Source: Alistipes sp. UBA940
GTDB lineage: Bacteria > Bacteroidota > Bacteroidia > Bacteroidales > Rikenellaceae
Reading direction: 5' to 3'
DNA length: 20,347 nucleotides
Assembly (NCBI GenBank): GCA_002293425.1
Contig: DBDE01000027.1
Span: 1 to 20,347, forward strand
Below, piece after piece: positions 1 to 7,745 of this stretch (position 1 is its first letter; each line of letters starts with the position of its first letter). Made by a program: the position numbers and the translations under genes. The notes under the pieces are model-generated. The model was not told the DNA's origin. It was given only the letters and a program-made list of their open reading frames with translations, and did no database searches.

Positions 1-122
1 CGGATGTCGCGATAGATGGTGCGGATGCTCACATCGAAACGTTGTGCCAAATCGGCCGCCCTCACCACCGAGCGCGATTGCAGGGCGATGAGGATGGCCG
101 ACATGCGATCCAGACGGTTCAT
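1..122 (-). CDS. YafY/WYL-type transcriptional regulator, N-terminal part only
   Basis: The first 40 residues of a protein that runs off the left edge of the window. The visible part reads MNRLDRMSAILIALQ, then VRAADLAQRFDVS and IRTIYRDI. This is the HTH_11/DeoR-like helix-turn-helix seen at the N-terminus of YafY-type regulators, which normally continue into a WYL ligand-binding domain (family knowledge; that domain is not in the window). The ATG at 122 lies 10 bases after the stop of the VOC gene, so the two are probably co-transcribed. A second ATG at 127-125 runs into TGA after one codon and is not the start. Regulators of this type often sit beside PhnB/VOC-like genes, so control of its own small operon is plausible but not shown. 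Confidence 0.8.
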   Translation of the reverse strand, partial: MNRLDRMSAILIALQSRSVVRAADLAQRFDVSIRTIYRDI

Positions 123-132
123 TTCATAGCCT

Positions 133-552
133 CTATTCGTGGTACATCACTGCCCACTGCACGCCGAACCGGTCGACCAGCTCGCCGTAACGTTTGGCGT
201 AGAACACCTCCTGCATTTGGCAGTTGATCTTTTGGGCACCCGAGCTCAGCTTTTCGAAGATACTCTCAGCATCTGCGACACTGTCAGTAGAGAGTGTCAG
301 CATACAGCCCCCGTTCCCGAAGTTGCGCGGATCGGTGGGCAGGGTGTCGGCCACGCTCATTCCTCCGCCCGGGAAGACGATGCAGCAGTGGCCGATTTTG
401 TTGCCATACTCGGCGGGCACTTCCCAGCCCGACATCGGTGGGAACTCGTTGAAACGGGTCAGGTACTGCAATTTGCCTCCCAGCACTTCGGCGTAGAAAT
501 TTGCCGCTTCTTCGGCGTTTCCGTTGAATGTCAGGTACGATGTAATTTTCAT
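133..552 (-). CDS. PhnB-like VOC (glyoxalase/bleomycin resistance fold) protein
   Basis: A 139-residue cytosolic protein of the vicinal oxygen chelate superfamily, PhnB/YjdN type. It starts MKITSYLTFNGNAEEAANFY, the usual opening of these proteins, has the mid-protein MLTLSTDSVADAE strand-helix, and ends with ELVDRFGVQWAVMY, matching the family's C-terminal D.FG..W signature. Length is normal for the family. Members lie in a metal-binding fold, but substrates are mostly unknown, so none is assigned. A near-perfect Bacteroidota -7 box (583-590) lies 30 bases upstream, giving it its own promoter, and the partial YafY-like regulator follows 10 bases after its stop. The pair is a common small stress- or drug-response type arrangement, though no inducer can be read from the sequence. 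Confidence 0.85.
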   Translation of the reverse strand: MKITSYLTFNGNAEEAANFYAEVLGGKLQYLTRFNEFPPMSGWEVPAEYGNKIGHCCIVFPGGGMSVADTLPTDPRNFGNGGCMLTLSTDSVADAESIFEKLSSGAQKINCQMQEVFYAKRYGELVDRFGVQWAVMYHE

Positions 553-582
553 AATGATTTAAATTTTTTAAGGTTTACACCG

Positions 583-590
583 CAAAGGTA
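583..590 (-). promoter_or_regulatory. Bacteroidota -7 promoter box for the VOC gene
   Basis: On the minus strand this reads TACCTTTG, a full match to the TAnnTTTG -7 consensus of Bacteroidota primary sigma factors. It lies 30 bases before the VOC ATG. I see no clear -33 TTTG at the expected spacing; a TTG lies 14 bases upstream, which is too close. Confidence 0.55.
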
Positions 591-624
591 CGCCCGCCCC
601 GTGACAACAGTGTGTCAGCAGTCG

Positions 625-2472
625 TTAGTCGACCTCGATCGTAAAGTGAATCTTTTCGGAGTATCTGCCGTCGGTGGTCGATACGATCACCGAAGTGTTG
701 AAAGAACTTGTCAGATCGGTTATCTTTATAGAGACACTCGAGCCGGTACCCTGGGACAAAACAGTTCCGGACGAATCGACAAACTGGTAGTCATTATCTG
801 CGGAATCGGGTCGTGTCCATATCAAATTCTCTCTGTTCTCATAGGTCGAATAGGTAACATATGCACGGAGAGCATACTGATCATCACTGATTTTTGTCGG
901 CGAAACATCTATGTCTATCACAGGAAAATATTGATTTACCGTAATTTCGAACTCCTTAGTGAATTTCCCGTTGTCGGCGGTCGCCAAAATCTTAGGAAAA
1001 TCGGACACAGTTAAAGCATCGGGGATGCGGGTAATCTCTCCTGTTTCGGAGATCCCAAATAGCTCTCGGTCTACTATTAACACCCCTTCGGCAAATGACC
1101 ATACTATGTTTTTATCAGTTGCGTTCTCCGGCAACACTTTAGCTATCAGGCGCGGGAATGAGCCTTCGATAACTCCCGGGATATGAGGAGTGTATTCATA
1201 AACCGTCTGCTCCAGAATAATATCGGTCACAGGAACATATTCATTCACGGTCACGTTGCAGGTGTCAGTTTTGTTCCCATCGGCGGTCGTGGCGGTGATG
1301 ACGGTCTGACCAGCGGCAATGGCGGTCACGACACCCGAAGCGGAAACAGTGGCGACACTTTCGTTCGACGAACTCCAAGCGACGGCTTTATTTGTAGCCC
1401 GTTCGGGCAAAACCGTGGCCGTGAGAGATCTACTGTCTCCCACTATCAACTCCACAGACGAGGGGGACACCACCACATCTTCCACCGAAACCGGATTTGC
1501 AATGCCTACCGTAATAACACACGTCGCCTCGAACCCGCCCTCTTCGGTGATGACTTTCACAGTTGCGACACCGGGGCCGACGGCCAGAACTTTGCCCTTA
1601 TAGTCCACCGTCACAACACTCGGGTCACTGCTCTGGAATCTCACACTCTTGTTATAGGCGTTGTCCGGAATCGTCTTGCCAGTCAAGTCTTTGGTTTCAT
1701 CGACCCTCATTGTCAGTTCGGTGGGTTTCATATACGCTCCCTCCACCCGAACCGATTCCGGAACATTCTCTTTGTCGGTGCGGACATTGGACGGCGAAAC
1801 AATATCTCCCGAGGATGTGCTGGCTGAAACAATCATCATAAACGACTCCTCCAAATCCTCCTGTAAATCGACCTCGAAGCTGTATTCGAAAACCGCACGC
1901 GTCAACAGAGCCGTTGCGGCATCCACTTCCAAATATCCCTCTACCCCTTCGACACCAACAAAAATCGTGTTCAACTCGACAGGCGAAACAATACTGACCG
2001 ACGTTCCCTCCACAACGATCTCCTCGAAAGATTGCTCCACCGTAAAAGTCGGAAACTCTTCGTCCATATACGTTGCGCCGGTTATGGAGAGAAATTCTTC
2101 TTCGAGAGGTGGCTGGGAGCTCGCCTTTTTCGTTACGGTCACTGTTGCCGAACCTCTCTTACCTCCGTCGATCGTCGTTGCGGTTATCACGGCCGTACCC
2201 TCTTTGAGCGCATTCACCAAACCGGACGAACTGACGCTTGCTATATCACTGGGTTCGGCACTCCAAGTTACGGTTTTGTTATCGGCATCGGAGGGACTGA
2301 CCGAGGCTGTCAATTGTCGTGTTTTGTCTATCTCCAATTCGAACTCATCGGGAGAGACACTCACCCCCGTTACCGCAACAGGTTTAGGCGTCGGCTTGTC
2401 GGGCGGCGAATCCTTTTTTCCGCAGGCAGCAATGATTACAACAACAAATAACAGCAATAAATTCTTCTTCAT
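625..2472 (-). CDS. Surface-type lipoprotein with Big_2 (bacterial Ig-like) domains
   Basis: A 615-residue lipoprotein. The start chosen is the ATG at 2472, because it gives MKKNLLLLFVVVIIAAC, a clean signal peptide with lipobox IAAC and lipidated Cys17; longer upstream readings overlap the membrane-protein gene. After a short Pro/Lys linker come a Big_2 Ig-like domain (about 32-114, with VTGVSVSP and the VTWSAEPSDIASV core), a non-Ig region (125-232) shared with the lipoprotein at 5179-7251, two more Big_2 domains (236-323 and 328-410), and two weaker Ig-like units (411-520 and 521-615). No catalytic motif is visible; a structural, adhesive or glycan-associated role at the outer membrane is inference. 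It follows the Pr6Pr gene by 23 bases and is probably in the same unit, though a weak -7-like box (2481-2488) could also drive it. Confidence 0.85.
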   Translation of the reverse strand: MKKNLLLLFVVVIIAACGKKDSPPDKPTPKPVAVTGVSVSPDEFELEIDKTRQLTASVSPSDADNKTVTWSAEPSDIASVSSSGLVNALKEGTAVITATTIDGGKRGSATVTVTKKASSQPPLEEEFLSITGATYMDEEFPTFTVEQSFEEIVVEGTSVSIVSPVELNTIFVGVEGVEGYLEVDAATALLTRAVFEYSFEVDLQEDLEESFMMIVSASTSSGDIVSPSNVRTDKENVPESVRVEGAYMKPTELTMRVDETKDLTGKTIPDNAYNKSVRFQSSDPSVVTVDYKGKVLAVGPGVATVKVITEEGGFEATCVITVGIANPVSVEDVVVSPSSVELIVGDSRSLTATVLPERATNKAVAWSSSNESVATVSASGVVTAIAAGQTVITATTADGNKTDTCNVTVNEYVPVTDIILEQTVYEYTPHIPGVIEGSFPRLIAKVLPENATDKNIVWSFAEGVLIVDRELFGISETGEITRIPDALTVSDFPKILATADNGKFTKEFEITVNQYFPVIDIDVSPTKISDDQYALRAYVTYSTYENRENLIWTRPDSADNDYQFVDSSGTVLSQGTGSSVSIKITDLTSSFNTSVIVSTTDGRYSEKIHFTIEVD

Positions 2473-2480
2473 AACAAGCA

Positions 2481-2488
2481 CGAAAGTA
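2481..2488 (-). promoter_or_regulatory. Weak -7-like box before the Ig-domain lipoprotein
   Basis: The minus strand reads TACTTTCG, one base off TAnnTTTG, 8 bases before the ATG at 2472. It lies in the 23-base gap after the membrane-protein gene. With one mismatch and no -33 element, it may be chance. Confidence 0.25.
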
Positions 2489-2495
2489 ATAAATT

Positions 2496-3098
2496 TTAAC
2501 GAAGTGTCAGCAGTCTGTCGACAAAAAATATTATGTATCCCAGCACCGCCATTCCGACGGCCAGACCACCCACTCCCAGTAGCATCGGACCCCAACCGCC
2601 CTGCACCGCCGGATCGATAAAGTGATAAGGAAACGCGCTGCCGGTATCGCCGATGTCGCCCGCAAAAGTCGACCGCAACAAAATATATCCGAAATAGCCC
2701 AACGGCATAAAAAGCCAACAAAGCGGATCCGCAGCACGAACGCGCCCCCGAGCCGAGAACACAACCCAATCCGCAATCACCATCAACGGCGAAACATAGT
2801 GGAGCACAAGATTGTCGAACTTCCAGAAATGTCCCTCGGCCAGATCGTCCGGAGCGAGCAACGTGGCGTAGATGATCCCTGTCACGGTGATGCAAAAAAC
2901 CATCGCACCCTCGACCCTCGGGGCATCCCGCCGCCCGAAAAGCAACGCCGCAAAAAATATCATACAGGCGATATTGCTCAGCAGCGTGTAATAATTCAAA
3001 TAGGGCCAATTGATCCTGAATCCAAAAAATCCCAGGTCGACGATCAGCGCCGCCGCCACCAGCACCACATAGATGCTCCGATAGATTGTTTTTGTCAT
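2496..3098 (-). CDS. Pr6Pr-family integral membrane protein
   Basis: A 200-residue polytopic inner-membrane protein with about six hydrophobic segments (roughly 7-27, 37-54, 65-84, 97-115, 127-143 and 170-194). Recognisable family signatures are YLNYYTLLSNIACMI in segment 2, LVLHYVSPLMVIADWVVF in segment 4, and FPYHFIDP in the loop before the last segment. These resemble the Pr6Pr / FAR-17a-AIG1-like membrane protein group, whose bacterial members have no settled biochemical role. The ATG at 3098 lies 3 bases after the stop of the helicase gene, so the pair is almost certainly co-transcribed and perhaps translationally coupled. No signal peptide or enzymatic motif is obvious. The family call is from memory of these motifs, not from a search. 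Confidence 0.7.
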   Translation of the reverse strand: MTKTIYRSIYVVLVAAALIVDLGFFGFRINWPYLNYYTLLSNIACMIFFAALLFGRRDAPRVEGAMVFCITVTGIIYATLLAPDDLAEGHFWKFDNLVLHYVSPLMVIADWVVFSARGRVRAADPLCWLFMPLGYFGYILLRSTFAGDIGDTGSAFPYHFIDPAVQGGWGPMLLGVGGLAVGMAVLGYIIFFVDRLLTLR

Positions 3099-3101
3099 AT
3101 C

Positions 3102-5120
3102 TTAATTGTCAAAAAATTTACTCGGTGAGCCGGTGTGGGTCAACACGAGGCGGTGCATAGCGCGGGTGACGGCGACGTAGAGCATCCCGCGGTCGATCTC
3201 GGTGCGATAGTTCTGGGAGTCGGCGCGCGGAATTATCACGCTGTCGAACTCCAACCCCTTGGCCATGTGGGCCGAAGTGACGACCACCCCGCCGCCGAAC
3301 GAGGAGCTGCGGCTGGTGAGCAGGTCGATTTCGGGATCGGCCAAAAGCGCGTGCAGCGCGATGGCCTGACTCTCGGTTTTGCAAACGATGCCCAGCGAGG
3401 TTTGGTCGGAGAGGCGAAAATCGGCGATGAGCCTTTTTATCCCCTCCAGCTCGTCGTCGGCGTTGGTGAAACTCATCACCTGCGGCTCTTCGCCGTGGCG
3501 GGCGATGGGTTCGAGGCGGTCGTTGGGGCGAATACGCTGGGCGAACTGCGTTATCTCGAATGTCGAGCGGTAACTTTTGAGCAGGTGCATCACGCGTGAA
3601 CCGGCAAAGACCTCGGCAATGGTTTCGGCGGTGGATGAACCGGCGGGGTCGACCGATTGCCAGCCGTCGCCAAGTAGCGTTTTACGGCAGGGGAAGAGTC
3701 GCTGGATGACGCGATATTGCACCGGAGTGTAGTCCTGCATCTCGTCGATGAGCAGATGTTTCACTTCCGAGCGCGAACGGGTGCCATCCAGAGCGATGTG
3801 CAGATACGCCATCGGTGCGAGGTCGGAGTATTCGAGGGCGTTGCCTTTGCGCAGTTTCAGCATCTCGGGCCGGCCGAGCCAGACGAAGAGCTCTTTGTAG
3901 AGGGCAGCATCGTTCATCCCCGAGGCGAACATTTTGCGGATTTCGCTCCTCAGCATATTGCGCTCGGCTGTGGTGGCGAGGATGTCGTATTTCAGGTCCA
4001 GCTCGCTTAGGATAAAGTCGGCCATCGGGTCGAACCGCTCGCGGATGGCCATCCGGTGGAAGCGACGGAACTGCTCGTCGATGTATTCGCTGGGGATTGT
4101 GATATGGCGTATCTTCACATCGGCGGCGCGGAAGCCGTTGTTTTCGAGGTGGAGCACAAATCGGTCGAGTGCGGAGGCAAATTCCACGGTGGACTTGAAT
4201 GCCGTGCGCTCGGTGAATCCGGCGGAGGGCTTTTCGAGCTGCTCGGCCACGGCTTCGAAAAATGTTTGGTATTTCACTTTGCCGCCCAACACTTCGGCCA
4301 GCAGGGAGGCCATACCCTGTTCGGGCACCGTCTCTTCGCCCAGCTCGGGCAGCACGTTGGAGATGTAGTCGGCAAAGACCTTGTTGGGCGAGATTATCAG
4401 AATGTCTTTCGAGCTCAGGGTGTCTTTGTAGGTGTAGAGCAGATAGGCCACGCGGTGCAGTGCGATGGAGGTTTTGCCCGATCCGGCGACCCCCTGGATG
4501 ATGAGGGTGGGGGCTTCTGCGTCGCGGATGATCCGGTTTTGTTCGCGCTGGATGGTGGCGACTATTCCTCGCATCCGTTCGTCGGCGTTGGAACTCAGTT
4601 CGCGGCCGAGGATGTCGTCGAGCACGGTCACCGAGCTGTCGAACATATATTCGATCCGCCCGCCGCGGATGCGATATTGGCGTTTGAGCGATATGTTGCC
4701 TGTCACTTCGCCTGCTGGAGAGGTGTATGCTGCCGGCCCGAGTTCATAGTCATAGTACATCGACGAGACGGGTGCGCGCCAGTCGTGGACGAAGCTTCGG
4801 TGGGCTTCGAAGTCGTGAAAGGTGTTCACGCCGATGTAGAGGGGTTCGCCGTTGAAGTCGATGCGGCCGAAATAGGGACTGTCGAGCATTCGGGTGAGCC
4901 GCTGTCGACGGGCGAGTGCGTTTTCGCCCATTGCGTTGATGTTGAGGATGTTTTCGCGCGCCGATCGGATCTCTTGCGGGTCGAGGTCTTTGTTCTCCCA
5001 GATGTATCGCTTTTGCTCTTCGACGGTTTCGGCACGTTCCTTGACCAATTCGCTTGCACCGCCTATTGCGGCGCGGATGCGGGAGAGGACGTGGGTGAGA
5101 TATTTTTGTTCGTTTTGCAT
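3102..5120 (-). CDS. helD: HelD-like UvrD/Rep superfamily 1 helicase (RNA polymerase-associated type)
   Basis: A 672-residue SF1 ATPase. An N-terminal charged helical region (about 1-75, likely coiled coil) precedes the HelD-typical segment with GRIDF, YIGV, DWRAPVSSMYYDYE and LKRQY (85-150). Walker A is GVAGSGKT at 210-217. Further motifs are HLLIDEMQDYTPVQ (Walker B), LLGDGWQSVDP (motif III), LLKSYRST (motif IV), VTSAHMAKGLEFDSVIIP and LYVAVTRAM (motif VI). The mix of N-terminal helical region and DWRAP block fits HelD rather than UvrD or PcrA. In Gram-positive bacteria HelD removes stalled RNA polymerase from DNA, and some homologues protect against rifamycins; whether this one does so is inference. 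The start at 5120 gives the N-terminus MQNEQKYLTHVLSRI typical of the family. The gene leads the unit helD-Pr6Pr-(lipoprotein) and diverges from the lipoprotein at 5179. Confidence 0.85.
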   Translation of the reverse strand: MQNEQKYLTHVLSRIRAAIGGASELVKERAETVEEQKRYIWENKDLDPQEIRSARENILNINAMGENALARRQRLTRMLDSPYFGRIDFNGEPLYIGVNTFHDFEAHRSFVHDWRAPVSSMYYDYELGPAAYTSPAGEVTGNISLKRQYRIRGGRIEYMFDSSVTVLDDILGRELSSNADERMRGIVATIQREQNRIIRDAEAPTLIIQGVAGSGKTSIALHRVAYLLYTYKDTLSSKDILIISPNKVFADYISNVLPELGEETVPEQGMASLLAEVLGGKVKYQTFFEAVAEQLEKPSAGFTERTAFKSTVEFASALDRFVLHLENNGFRAADVKIRHITIPSEYIDEQFRRFHRMAIRERFDPMADFILSELDLKYDILATTAERNMLRSEIRKMFASGMNDAALYKELFVWLGRPEMLKLRKGNALEYSDLAPMAYLHIALDGTRSRSEVKHLLIDEMQDYTPVQYRVIQRLFPCRKTLLGDGWQSVDPAGSSTAETIAEVFAGSRVMHLLKSYRSTFEITQFAQRIRPNDRLEPIARHGEEPQVMSFTNADDELEGIKRLIADFRLSDQTSLGIVCKTESQAIALHALLADPEIDLLTSRSSSFGGGVVVTSAHMAKGLEFDSVIIPRADSQNYRTEIDRGMLYVAVTRAMHRLVLTHTGSPSKFFDN

Positions 5121-5128
5121 AGGGTGTA

Positions 5129-5136
5129 CAAAATTA
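5129..5136 (-). promoter_or_regulatory. -7 promoter box for the helD-like gene
   Basis: The minus strand reads TAATTTTG, a full match to TAnnTTTG, with only 8 bases between it and the ATG at 5120. If used, the transcript would have a very short leader. Its counterpart for the divergent gene lies 13 bases away at 5150-5157. Confidence 0.5.
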
Positions 5137-5149
5137 ATAAAAAAACAGC

Positions 5150-5157
5150 TATTTTTG
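5150..5157 (+). promoter_or_regulatory. -7 promoter box for the repeat lipoprotein
   Basis: The plus strand reads TATTTTTG, a full match to TAnnTTTG, 21 bases before the ATG at 5179. It pairs back to back with the helD box in the 58-base divergent intergenic region. No clear -33 element is visible. Confidence 0.5.
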
Positions 5158-5178
5158 CACTTAAATGTATTACAGAGT

Positions 5179-7251
5179 ATGAGACGCTTTGCTTCAGTGC
5201 TTTTGTTGGCCGCCGTGATGATGACGGTGGGTTGTAAGGATGATAAACCGGAAAAACCCGCGCCGCCGGAGCCGGTGGAGGTTACGGGGGTGGAGGTTTC
5301 GCCCGCCACGCTCTCTTTGGAGATCGGCGATGAGCACACCCTCACTGTCGAGATTACGCCCGAGGATGCGGACATTGTGACCGTCGAGTGGGAGAGCAGC
5401 GACGACGATGTGGCCACGGTGAGCAATCGGGGCGAGGTGAGGGCCGTCGGTGCGGGTGTGGCGGTGATCACGGTCACAACTGTTCAGGGCGGGTTCGAGG
5501 AAGAGTGTACGGTCACGGTGGCTTCGCCGTTGGAGAGTGTGTTTGTTGTCGATGGGGGCACCTATGTCGGGATGGAGATTCCCGAACCGACCGCCCAGCA
5601 GGGCGAGCATATAGTCGATGTCGACGTGGAGTCGTCTGTCGTTTCCGTTTCGAGCTCGGTCGAGTTGCAAAAGTTCTATGTCGGCATCGATGGCCAGGAT
5701 GGATATTACGAGTTCGAAGTGGATGCCGTCGCTACGCGCGCCGAGTTCAGCTATTCGTTCACGTTGGAGTTGGGCGATTTGGACGAGGGATTCACCATTC
5801 TTATTTCGGGCTTGACCGCGGGCGGGAATGTTTTGCCCATTTATAGCCACAGCGTCACCGCCGATGGGGAGGATGGCGACCCCGATCCGGTTTTGTATTC
5901 GATTACGGCTACCGCTGGCGATGGCGGGCGTGTTACGATTAGTTCTGAGAGTGCCCAGGAGAGGGAGACCATCACCGTTACAGCTGTTCCCAACGATGGT
6001 TATGAGTTTGCGGGGTGGAGTGTGAGTGAGGGTGTTGTTTTGAGTAGTAGTACTGCTCTTGAGACCTCTTTCACCATGCTTGCCCACGATGTGGAGATTC
6101 GGGCGGAGTTTGCCCGGGAAGAGGCACCTACATATAATGTTACCTTTACCTCTGTTACGGGTTTAACGTTCAAGGCTGTTCCTGCGCGGGCCGAAGAGGG
6201 ACAGACGGTCACCGTTACCGCTACTCCCGCGACGGGTTATACGTTTGATGGTTGGAGTGTGGTGAGTGGGGGAGTAACTTTGGGGGACGACAGCGAGGCG
6301 ACGACTACTTTTACTATGTCGGCCAATAACGTTGTGTTGACGGCGACAGCCGCCGAATTGGGGCATATTGTTAGTATCTGGTGGGAAAAGATCGCCGAAG
6401 GGGAGTATCTCGGCGGGGAGATCGTCTCCATCGATGGCGATACGGACGATCCGCGAATTGTCAAGTTTGAAACAGAACCTACCGGTACGGTTGTAGCGGC
6501 GACAGGGGTTAAGATGGGCGAAACAGTTGCCATCAACGCACTTACTTTTGCATCCGGTTACGTATTCGAAAAGTGGCGCATGATTAATAGCATCGGAGAG
6601 ATCATGGACCTTCCGGGCGATTCGTTCGAGATGCCTGATGCCGATGTGGTTCTTACGCCTTTTTTTGAATACGAGCCTGTTCTCTACTCTGTTAATGTCA
6701 ATTACGTCGAGGGACAGAGTGGCTATTGGGGTACTGTGAGTGTCGCGGGCACGGGTTATGAAGAAGAGGGGACGACGGTCGAGATAAAGGCCGTGCCGGC
6801 GGAGGGTTATGAGTTCGTAAAGTGGATTGTCAAGAGCGGGAATGTTACGTTGGGGAGTGCTACTGCTGCGACGACTACTTTTGTTATGCCCGCCGGGGAT
6901 GTCTCCATCGAAGGCGAGTTCCGGCAAAAGACGTACACCGTCAGCGTGGTATGGACCGCCGAGGGCGAGGGATACCTCGGGGCGGAGGTCGCATCTATCG
7001 AGGGCAATGCGAGCGATCCGCGAATTGTCAAGTTTGAAACAGAACCTACCGGTACGGTTGTAGCGGCGACAGGGGTTAAGATGGGCGAAACAGTTGCCAT
7101 CAACGCACTTACTTTTGCATCCGGTTACGTATTCATCGAATGGACAACGGAGACCAGCGGGACCATATCGTTCAGCAACAGTACGGCGGAAACAGATTTC
7201 CAAATGCCTGCGGCCAATGTGGTTCTTACGCCTGTGTTTGCGCCCAATTGA
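5179..7251 (+). CDS. Surface-type lipoprotein with Big_2 domain and five InlB-B/Flg_new-like repeats
   Basis: A 690-residue lipoprotein. The ATG at 5179 is chosen because it gives MRRFASVLLLAAVMM followed by TVGC with lipidated Cys19; the following KDDKPE matches the acidic export signal of Bacteroidota surface lipoproteins. Order of domains: Big_2 Ig-like (32-115), a ~110-residue domain shared with the lipoprotein at 625-2472 (117-230), then five repeats (239-312, 319-394, 397-498, 503-583, 585-690). The repeats have the pattern VTVTA.P..GY.F.GW followed by a T.F.MPA..V.LT..F end, as in divergent InlB B-repeats (Flg_new_2-like). Repeats 3 and 5 are a longer variant and share a 121-bp identical DNA block. 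There is no enzymatic motif; an adhesive or matrix role is inference. It converges on ispF across 28 bases containing only a weak hairpin. Confidence 0.85.
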   Translation: MRRFASVLLLAAVMMTVGCKDDKPEKPAPPEPVEVTGVEVSPATLSLEIGDEHTLTVEITPEDADIVTVEWESSDDDVATVSNRGEVRAVGAGVAVITVTTVQGGFEEECTVTVASPLESVFVVDGGTYVGMEIPEPTAQQGEHIVDVDVESSVVSVSSSVELQKFYVGIDGQDGYYEFEVDAVATRAEFSYSFTLELGDLDEGFTILISGLTAGGNVLPIYSHSVTADGEDGDPDPVLYSITATAGDGGRVTISSESAQERETITVTAVPNDGYEFAGWSVSEGVVLSSSTALETSFTMLAHDVEIRAEFAREEAPTYNVTFTSVTGLTFKAVPARAEEGQTVTVTATPATGYTFDGWSVVSGGVTLGDDSEATTTFTMSANNVVLTATAAELGHIVSIWWEKIAEGEYLGGEIVSIDGDTDDPRIVKFETEPTGTVVAATGVKMGETVAINALTFASGYVFEKWRMINSIGEIMDLPGDSFEMPDADVVLTPFFEYEPVLYSVNVNYVEGQSGYWGTVSVAGTGYEEEGTTVEIKAVPAEGYEFVKWIVKSGNVTLGSATAATTTFVMPAGDVSIEGEFRQKTYTVSVVWTAEGEGYLGAEVASIEGNASDPRIVKFETEPTGTVVAATGVKMGETVAINALTFASGYVFIEWTTETSGTISFSNSTAETDFQMPAANVVLTPVFAPN
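6447..6567 (+). repeat. 121-bp perfect direct repeat, copy 1
   Basis: Identical base for base to 7014-7134, offset 567 bp (exactly 189 codons), inside repeat 3 of the lipoprotein. The protein stretch runs from DPRIVKFETEPTG to FASGYVF. Flanking sequence diverges at once on both sides. Confidence 0.95.
7014..7134 (+). repeat. 121-bp perfect direct repeat, copy 2
   Basis: Identical to 6447-6567, inside repeat 5 at the C-terminus of the same lipoprotein. The perfect identity, including silent positions, points to recent duplication or gene conversion. Confidence 0.95.
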
Positions 7252-7279
7252 TGCTAATTTAGGCCATTGTTTTAATAAC

Positions 7280-7741
7280 CTAATTTAATAGCACCACGGC
7301 GGTTGCCGCCACAGCTTCTCCGCGACCGATGGGCCCCAAGCCCTCGGTCGTGGTGGCTTTGACGGAGACCATCGAGGTTTCGACGCCCAGAGCTTTGGAG
7401 AGTTCGGCGCGCATTTGGTCTATATAAGGTCTCAATTTCGGAACCTCCAACTCTATGGTTATATCAATATTAGATATAATATAATCCTTAATCAAATTCA
7501 TAGTTTTACCGAGCAAAACCATAGAATCTATGCTCTTAAATTCCGGCGCATTGTCGGGGAAATGCAATCCAATATCCCCCGCGGCAACGGCTCCCAACAG
7601 CGCGTCGCACAGAGCGTGTACCACAACGTCGCCGTCCGAGTGCGCCACACAGCCCTTCGAATGGGGGATGGTTACCCCTCCCAGCCTCAGCGGCAGCCCC
7701 TCGGCCAACCGATGAATGTCGTATCCGTGCCCTATTCTCAT
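7280..7741 (-). CDS. ispF: 2-C-methyl-D-erythritol 2,4-cyclodiphosphate synthase
   Basis: A 153-residue cytosolic enzyme of the MEP isoprenoid pathway that cyclises CDP-ME 2-phosphate, releasing CMP, to give MEcPP. The zinc ligands Asp8, His10 (GHGYDIHRL) and His42 (HSDGDVVVHAL) are all present, as are Asp56 in AAGDIGLHFPD and the C-terminal ATTTEGLGPIGRGE nucleotide-binding stretch. Length fits the homotrimeric family. The start at 7741 is fixed by the universal MRIGHGYDIH N-terminus. It stands alone on the minus strand, convergent with the repeat lipoprotein (28-base gap) and divergent from the nitroreductase (38-base gap). A one-mismatch -7-like box ends only 4 bases before its ATG. The usual last residue of GRGEG is Ala here, a mild change. 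Confidence 0.97.
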   Translation of the reverse strand: MRIGHGYDIHRLAEGLPLRLGGVTIPHSKGCVAHSDGDVVVHALCDALLGAVAAGDIGLHFPDNAPEFKSIDSMVLLGKTMNLIKDYIISNIDITIELEVPKLRPYIDQMRAELSKALGVETSMVSVKATTTEGLGPIGRGEAVAATAVVLLN

Positions 7742-7745
7742 ACCG

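Noticed and set aside
553..624. Terminator after the Ig-domain lipoprotein
   Set aside because: The tgaca...tgtca pairing is short and is not followed by a T-run on the minus strand.
2473..3009. Extension of the Ig-domain lipoprotein to a 794-residue protein
   Set aside because: The extra 179 residues overlap the Pr6Pr membrane-protein gene in another frame and look like its shadow; the ATG at 2472 gives a proper lipoprotein signal.
4056..5237. Antisense 393-residue open frame opposite helD
   Set aside because: No motif and a composition typical of a GC-rich shadow frame.
5121..5477. Extension of the helD-like gene by 119 residues
   Set aside because: It would run antisense through the start of the divergent lipoprotein; the family N-terminus begins at the ATG at 5120, and a -7 box lies just before it.
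6447..7134. CRISPR-like or mobile-element interpretation of the 121-bp repeats
   Set aside because: Only two copies, both in frame within one coding sequence, with no spacer pattern, transposase or terminal repeats.
5194..7203. Two antisense open frames opposite the repeat lipoprotein
   Set aside because: They only reflect the codon bias of the sense gene; the duplicated segment they contain comes from the 121-bp repeat.
7252..7279. Terminator between the repeat lipoprotein and ispF
   Set aside because: Only a 5-bp stem (ttagg/cctaa) with a 14-base loop can be formed; too weak to call.
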